Shown here one piece after another: positions 60,037 to 64,000 of a DNA stretch of 64,000 nucleotides. The stretch is from Neobacillus niacini. GTDB lineage: Bacteria > Bacillota > Bacilli > Bacillales > Cytobacillaceae. Made by a program: the position numbers and the translations under genes. Numbering within the stretch: position 1 is the first letter of the stretch; every line of letters begins with the position of its first letter. A model generated the notes under the pieces. It made no database searches. It was not told the origin of the DNA and saw only the letters and a list, made by a program, of their open reading frames with translations. The stretch is from the NCBI RefSeq assembly GCF_000759675.1, contig NZ_BAWM01000020.1, positions 463,855 through 527,854 of the forward strand, given 5' to 3'.

Positions 60037-60085
60037 GGTGCCTGTCACAGCCCGTGGACAGTATCCACGAGTGGTGACAGGCACC
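60037..60085. repeat. REP-like palindromic element, copy 3 (full inverted pair)
   Basis: GGTGCCTGTCAC and GTGACAGGCACC stand as a perfect inverted pair around an inner GTGGACAGTATCCAC palindrome, making a long hairpin. It lies between convergent genes, so it may also aid termination. Confidence 0.85.
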
Positions 60086-60138
60086 GAGGATGAAACGGAG
60101 TTTCATCCATTTATACATCACTGTATATTTTTCAATGC

Positions 60139-62172
60139 TTATTCTACGTGTTCGTGCAGGGTGATGCTTTCGCTGTAGTTGATGAATCTGCGCAGTTCTT
60201 TTGCTTGGTCTCGGTTGATTTCACCTGATTCGTACATGCTGCGGATTTGGGCTCGTTCGATGTCCATGACTTTGAGACGCAGTTCTTCTTTTTGTTCTTC
60301 TCTTTTTTCGTTGAATTCGGCGGTTGGGGTTTTTAGGCGATTGAGCATTCGTTTGTAATCTAAAATCACTATATTAACCATTTCTGCTCTTTCATGATCT
60401 TTTGCATATTTTTCTAAACTATGAAGGGCAGCCTGCAATGCTTTTAATTGAATGTGCTGTCCTATCCTCAATTTTGCAATTCTAGTCTCCCTGTCCCGAG
60501 GATACTGACCTCTGAACTTTTTCCAGCCTCTGATCATTTTCCCAATTAGATACAGAAATCCAAATTGAGCATTGTTCGAGAGTGCCTCTTCCCGGTGGTC
60601 AAGGGCCTTTTCGAATGACTCAAACACATTTTGATCCATGCCGCCTTTATCCATTTCTTCGTGGATATATCTTCGCTCTGCTTTTAACGCAAGTAATCGG
60701 ATTTCCCTCAATTTTTGTTGATAGTGATCGGTGTCTCGTTCATCCGAAGTAGGTTCTGGTTTAAACCGCTGAAACATCATCTTATACTCCCCAATGAGTT
60801 CATACGCTACTGCTTCGTTTTCCTCATTCATTTCGAGGTGGAGTTTTTTAATCGCGGATAGCATAAGCTTTTTCTTAGCTTCATTTATATCTATCTCATC
60901 CTCTAATTCTCCCACGACTTCTTCTTCCTTACTTAATAGCGGTAAAAATACCGTTGCAGCTAGTAAGGTAAACAAAATCACACCTGCTGCTATAAAAAGA
61001 ATCAAGGACCGCTCTGGAAACACCGCTCCACTCATAATGACATATGGAATCGAAAGGACTCCGGCCATGGTCACAGCACCACGAACCCCTGTTAAACTAG
61101 TGACCAACGTAGTCTTACTGTTTGGCTTTTCTACCTCTTTACTTTTGACGAAGTGATACTCATATGTAGAAAAAAGATACGACCATAAATAGCGAATTCC
61201 CAAGATAACAATTCCAATCGCAAACACATAGCCAATGATTAACCAATTTCCATAATTGGGGTTGGCGACGGTCTCCAACATTGAGAAAGGAATATTTAGT
61301 CCTAATAGAAGGAAAACAATCCCGTTTAACACAAATAAAATAATCGACCAGATATTTTCTGTCAGTACTTGCTCCTCCGCTGATAGGGCTTCCGTTCTTT
61401 CTTTCACCAACGCATGAACAATACCAGCTACGACCACCGCGATCACTCCTGAAGCATGCAAAAGCTCCTCAGTAATGATAAAAATAACGAACGGGGTCAT
61501 AATCTGTAGTAACGAATGGAAGGTAACATCGTTAATTCCTTGTTTGCGTAAGATAAATCGTATCCATGTAACAAGTACCCCAAGAAAGAATCCTAATAAT
61601 GCCCCTGCTAAAAACATATAGGTAAAATCAAAGACTGCCTCTATTAGCGAAAAATAACCTGTCACCACGGCCGCTACGGCATAATTAAACGCAACCAACC
61701 CTGAAGCATCATTGATGAGTGATTCTCCTCTAACAAGATGTAATACTTTTTCTGGAATCCGAATCCGTTTCGCAATCCCATTTACTGCTACAGGATCCGT
61801 TGGGGAAAGAATTGCAGCTAACGCAAACGCTGCCGCCAAAGGAATACTCGGAATCAGCCAATGAATAAAATACCCGCCGCCGATCGTGGTTAAGAGAACT
61901 AGAATAACGGCATTACCAAAAATAGGGGCTCTCATCTTCCACAATTCTTCGCGTGGAAAATGCCGTCCATCATTGTATAAAAGTGGAGCTACAAAAAGTA
62001 ATAAAAACCACTCTGTTTCGATTTCAAGTGAAATATCAGGAAATAAAAGTGCGATTAATATCCCAAAACCGATTTGAGTCAAGGCCGTTGGAATCGAGGG
62101 TATGTAATGGCTAATGATATTTGAAATTAATAAACCAACAATCAATAACAAAACACTCATCAATAAATCCAT
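60139..62172 (-). CDS. nhaK: CPA1-family Na+/H+ antiporter (NhaK/YvgP-like)
   Basis: This 677-residue protein has about 12 membrane helices up to residue ~420. The CPA1 ion-site motifs AAILSPTDPVAVN and RGESLINDASGLVAFNYAV are intact, as is TSLTGVRGAVTMAGVLSIP. A long, charged helical cytoplasmic C-terminal domain (~250 residues) follows, as in B. subtilis NhaK (YvgP). The antiporter expels Na+/K+/Li+ for protons. It lies 26 bp behind a small acidic protein gene and is probably co-transcribed. Confidence 0.88.
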   Translation of the reverse strand: MDLLMSVLLLIVGLLISNIISHYIPSIPTALTQIGFGILIALLFPDISLEIETEWFLLLFVAPLLYNDGRHFPREELWKMRAPIFGNAVILVLLTTIGGGYFIHWLIPSIPLAAAFALAAILSPTDPVAVNGIAKRIRIPEKVLHLVRGESLINDASGLVAFNYAVAAVVTGYFSLIEAVFDFTYMFLAGALLGFFLGVLVTWIRFILRKQGINDVTFHSLLQIMTPFVIFIITEELLHASGVIAVVVAGIVHALVKERTEALSAEEQVLTENIWSIILFVLNGIVFLLLGLNIPFSMLETVANPNYGNWLIIGYVFAIGIVILGIRYLWSYLFSTYEYHFVKSKEVEKPNSKTTLVTSLTGVRGAVTMAGVLSIPYVIMSGAVFPERSLILFIAAGVILFTLLAATVFLPLLSKEEEVVGELEDEIDINEAKKKLMLSAIKKLHLEMNEENEAVAYELIGEYKMMFQRFKPEPTSDERDTDHYQQKLREIRLLALKAERRYIHEEMDKGGMDQNVFESFEKALDHREEALSNNAQFGFLYLIGKMIRGWKKFRGQYPRDRETRIAKLRIGQHIQLKALQAALHSLEKYAKDHERAEMVNIVILDYKRMLNRLKTPTAEFNEKREEQKEELRLKVMDIERAQIRSMYESGEINRDQAKELRRFINYSESITLHEHVE

Positions 62173-62198
62173 ATATGCTCTCCCTTGTGAAGTAAATT

Positions 62199-62648
62199 CT
62201 ATTCTTCCTCTTCCTCTGTTTCTTCTTCCTTAATCACTTCTTCTGGCTCATCTTCCTGTTCCTTTTCTGCTTTTATCCTTGTTATTTCTTCGTTTAGCTG
62301 TTCAAATGCATTAAGTCTATGTTTGGCACTGGCCAATAAATCATCAATGATCCGAATGAATTTTTCATAGGGAACTCCATTTTCGCTGCAGCCAGTAATC
62401 ATTTTGAGCAAGTCTTTTTCATACAAATGATAGCGCTCTTTAAAGGTTTTCGAATCCATTGTTAAAAAATACTCATCATCGACAACAAATTCGTTAAAGA
62501 CCTTCTTGGTTAAACGCTTTTTCGTAACTTCTATATCTTGTTTGTCCTTTTCATTATCGTAATGAGCTTCATCCTCATACTCAGAGCAAAGCGTGTCATA
62601 GATCTTTTCTAATAGCTCGGTCGGATTTAGATAATTCAACTCTTCCAT
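62199..62648 (-). CDS. Acidic protein of unknown function upstream of the antiporter
   Basis: This 149-residue, soluble, helical protein has a strongly acidic C-terminus (EEVIKEEETEEEEE). I do not recognise the family. It starts after a GGGGGG-type ribosome site and is co-directional with the antiporter gene. It may be a cytosolic partner or regulator, but this rests on position only. Tandem repeats lie upstream. Confidence 0.7.
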   Translation of the reverse strand: MEELNYLNPTELLEKIYDTLCSEYEDEAHYDNEKDKQDIEVTKKRLTKKVFNEFVVDDEYFLTMDSKTFKERYHLYEKDLLKMITGCSENGVPYEKFIRIIDDLLASAKHRLNAFEQLNEEITRIKAEKEQEDEPEEVIKEEETEEEEE

Positions 62649-62687
62649 ATAATCCCCCCTTTATTTATATTTGCCCAAAAAAGGTAA

Positions 62688-62930
62688 TTTTCGACGGTTA
62701 GAATTATTTCATAGGCTTATTGTTACCGAACTTTCGTTTCCATTCGATTTTCAGGCAGAATAACGACACTATTGTGACCGAATATTCATTTCCCTTAGAT
62801 TTTCGGACACAATAACCACACTATTGTGACCAAAAATTCATTCCCCTCGATTTTCGGGCACAATCATCAAACTTTTGTGACTGATTTTCCGCTCTACCCC
62901 ATATTTCAGGCACAATCTTTCCCTTTTTAA
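62688..62930. repeat. Tandem repeat array of ~52-bp units (4-5 copies)
   Basis: Units recognisable by TTTTCGGGCACAATAA-like starts occur at about 62748, 62800, 62851 and 62902, with a diverged copy near 62688. Each contains an ACTATTGTGACCGAA-type middle and CATTTCCCTCGA-type end. Copies differ at 10-30 percent of positions. The array fills the 334-bp gap before the GH4 gene terminator. Confidence 0.82.
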
Positions 62931-62943
62931 AAAATCCATAACA

Positions 62944-62972
62944 AAAAAAGCACACGCGGGCTGCGTGTACTT
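62944..62972 (-). terminator. Terminator of the GH4 gene
   Basis: GTACACGC and GCGTGTGC pair around AGCCC and are followed by TTTTTTTG on the minus strand, directly behind the stop at 62983. Confidence 0.85.
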
Positions 62973-62982
62973 CTTCAAAAAC

Positions 62983-64000
62983 CTATTTTACCAATACGCC
63001 TTCTTGATACTTTTTCGTAAGCGTTGGCCAGTAATCTTTATTTGCTTCGATTAAATCATCAAGAATTTTCTTTGCCACAATCGCAGATGGAATCGTTCTA
63101 TTTAGCGTGAATGCTTGTAATGCTTTCTCATAAGAACCTTCAGTGATTGCTTCTACTAAAATTTTCTCTGAAGCAAGCTGCTGGTCAATCATCGCTTTGT
63201 GGAAGTATGGAATTTCGCCAACATATTCAGGTACTGGACCTTTGCTCGTGATTAACGCAGGAACCTCAATCATTGCATCTGCTGGCAGGTTAGGAATCGT
63301 TCCATTATTCTCGACCATAACAAGGTAGCGTTTTGCTAGATTCTGAGCGATTGAAACCGTTACATCAACGATAAAGACACCATGAACACCAACATGGAAC
63401 GCATCATCTAGTACACCAGTTTCTTCAAACTTCCTCACCGTTTCAAACAATGACTTTTCACGACCATCCATTACTTCATTAGCGCGAGTATATTCTTTAT
63501 TAGAATTCTCGACAATGTAGTCTGGTAGTAAATAATATTGCAAGTATGGATTTGGAATATAATCTGGGAAGAAATCCATAATTGGCTTAATATTTTTAAA
63601 CGTCTTAATCCAAGAAGAATCCGCATGACGATAGTCAATTTTAGAAATATCTTCTGTTAATAAACCATACTTACTAATGTGCTCACAAAGCTCAGGAAGA
63701 CGGTCAACACCATCCACCTCAACCTTTGTGAACCAGCCAAAGTGATTTAAGCCAAAGTAGTCGACCACTAGGTCTTCACGATTAACGCCAAGGATTCCGG
63801 CCATGTTACGCATCGTTGCCACTGGCATATCACAAATATTGATGACTTTTGCATTTGGACGAAGTTTGCGAACACCCTCAGCCACGATTGACGCAGGATT
63901 TGAGTAGTTCACAATCCAGCAAGATTCCTTTGCATATTTTTCAACGAAATCAATCAATTCAACCATTGGAAAAATCGTTCTTAGTCCGTAAGCAAGACCA
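62983..64000 (-). CDS. GH4 family 6-phospho-glycosidase (MalA/GlvA type), N-terminus outside window
   Basis: The frame stays open to the window edge (GLAYGLRTIFP precedes the internal Met at 63966), so the true start lies outside. GH4 features are NYSNPASIVAEG, the metal-binding Cys in NICDMPVATM, and the metal-binding His in YFGLNHFGWFT. This matches NAD+/Mn2+-dependent 6-phospho-alpha-glucosidases such as GlvA/MalA. It would hydrolyse PTS-imported phosphorylated disaccharides in the cytosol. A PTS gene is expected nearby, outside the window. Confidence 0.9.
   Translation of the reverse strand, partial: GLAYGLRTIFPMVELIDFVEKYAKESCWIVNYSNPASIVAEGVRKLRPNAKVINICDMPVATMRNMAGILGVNREDLVVDYFGLNHFGWFTKVEVDGVDRLPELCEHISKYGLLTEDISKIDYRHADSSWIKTFKNIKPIMDFFPDYIPNPYLQYYLLPDYIVENSNKEYTRANEVMDGREKSLFETVRKFEETGVLDDAFHVGVHGVFIVDVTVSIAQNLAKRYLVMVENNGTIPNLPADAMIEVPALITSKGPVPEYVGEIPYFHKAMIDQQLASEKILVEAITEGSYEKALQAFTLNRTIPSAIVAKKILDDLIEANKDYWPTLTKKYQEGVLVK

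Noticed and set aside
62688..62930. CRISPR or origin iterons
   Set aside because: Units are contiguous and diverged, with no spacers and no replication gene nearby.

Overview
The window looks like chromosomal DNA from a low-GC Bacillota, most probably a Bacillaceae (Bacillus sensu lato). Signs are strong AGGAGG-type ribosome binding sites, many GTG/TTG starts, tight overlapping operons, SigD-type GCCGATAC promoters, and Bacillus-type families such as YaaR, FlhO/FlhP, DUF624, NERD and an NhaK-like antiporter. No rRNA, tRNA, CRISPR or intact mobile element was seen.

1-13.0 kb (almost all minus strand) is a sugar/cell-wall-glycan utilisation locus: an RpiR/MurR-type regulator, a DUF624 membrane protein, a cytosolic GHL10 glycoside hydrolase, a three-gene sugar ABC importer without its own ATPase, a DUF4127 protein, an alpha/beta hydrolase, ManNAc-6-P epimerase (NanE) and a ROK sugar kinase (cut by the window edge). 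A 966-residue secreted GHL10 hydrolase lies upstream. Four intergenic regions carry pairs of a GGA-N7-TCC palindrome about 31 bp apart; the fourth lies in front of an unrecognised secreted protein at 13.97 kb. This points to one regulon of at least four transcription units.

13-19.8 kb is an accessory stretch: a YdjM-like membrane protein, the unknown secreted protein bracketed by 78-bp direct repeats and followed by a transposase relic, an S9 peptidase, an APH-family kinase, a NERD/zinc-ribbon protein and a 7 x ~53-bp minisatellite.

19.8-56 kb is an almost complete flagellar locus. Minus-strand units are flhO-flhP, flgM-flgN-flgK-flgL-pilZ, hag, a 1319-residue surface repeat protein, fliD-glucosaminidase-fliK-flgD-flgE, and a long fliM-fliN-fliT?-fliS-flgBC-fliEFGHIJ-fliN2-fliOPQR-flhBAFG-sigD operon. 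motA-motB run on the plus strand. The long operon starts from SigA-like promoters and has a c-di-GMP-I (GEMM) riboswitch plus terminator in its leader. No chemotaxis gene is present, FliM lacks the N-terminal CheY-binding peptide, two short FliN proteins replace FliY, and fliW/csrA are absent next to hag. A PilZ protein and the riboswitch suggest control by c-di-GMP.

56-64 kb holds housekeeping and accessory genes: a C39-like peptidase, DoxX with an Fnr/Rex-like operator, an aldo/keto reductase, a tiny acidic lipoprotein, a YdeI/OmdA-like protein, a CPA1 antiporter with an acidic partner, and a partial GH4 6-phospho-glycosidase. Three copies of a REP-like palindromic element and a second ~52-bp tandem repeat lie between these genes.

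Functions are assigned from motifs and gene order read by eye; no database search was possible.
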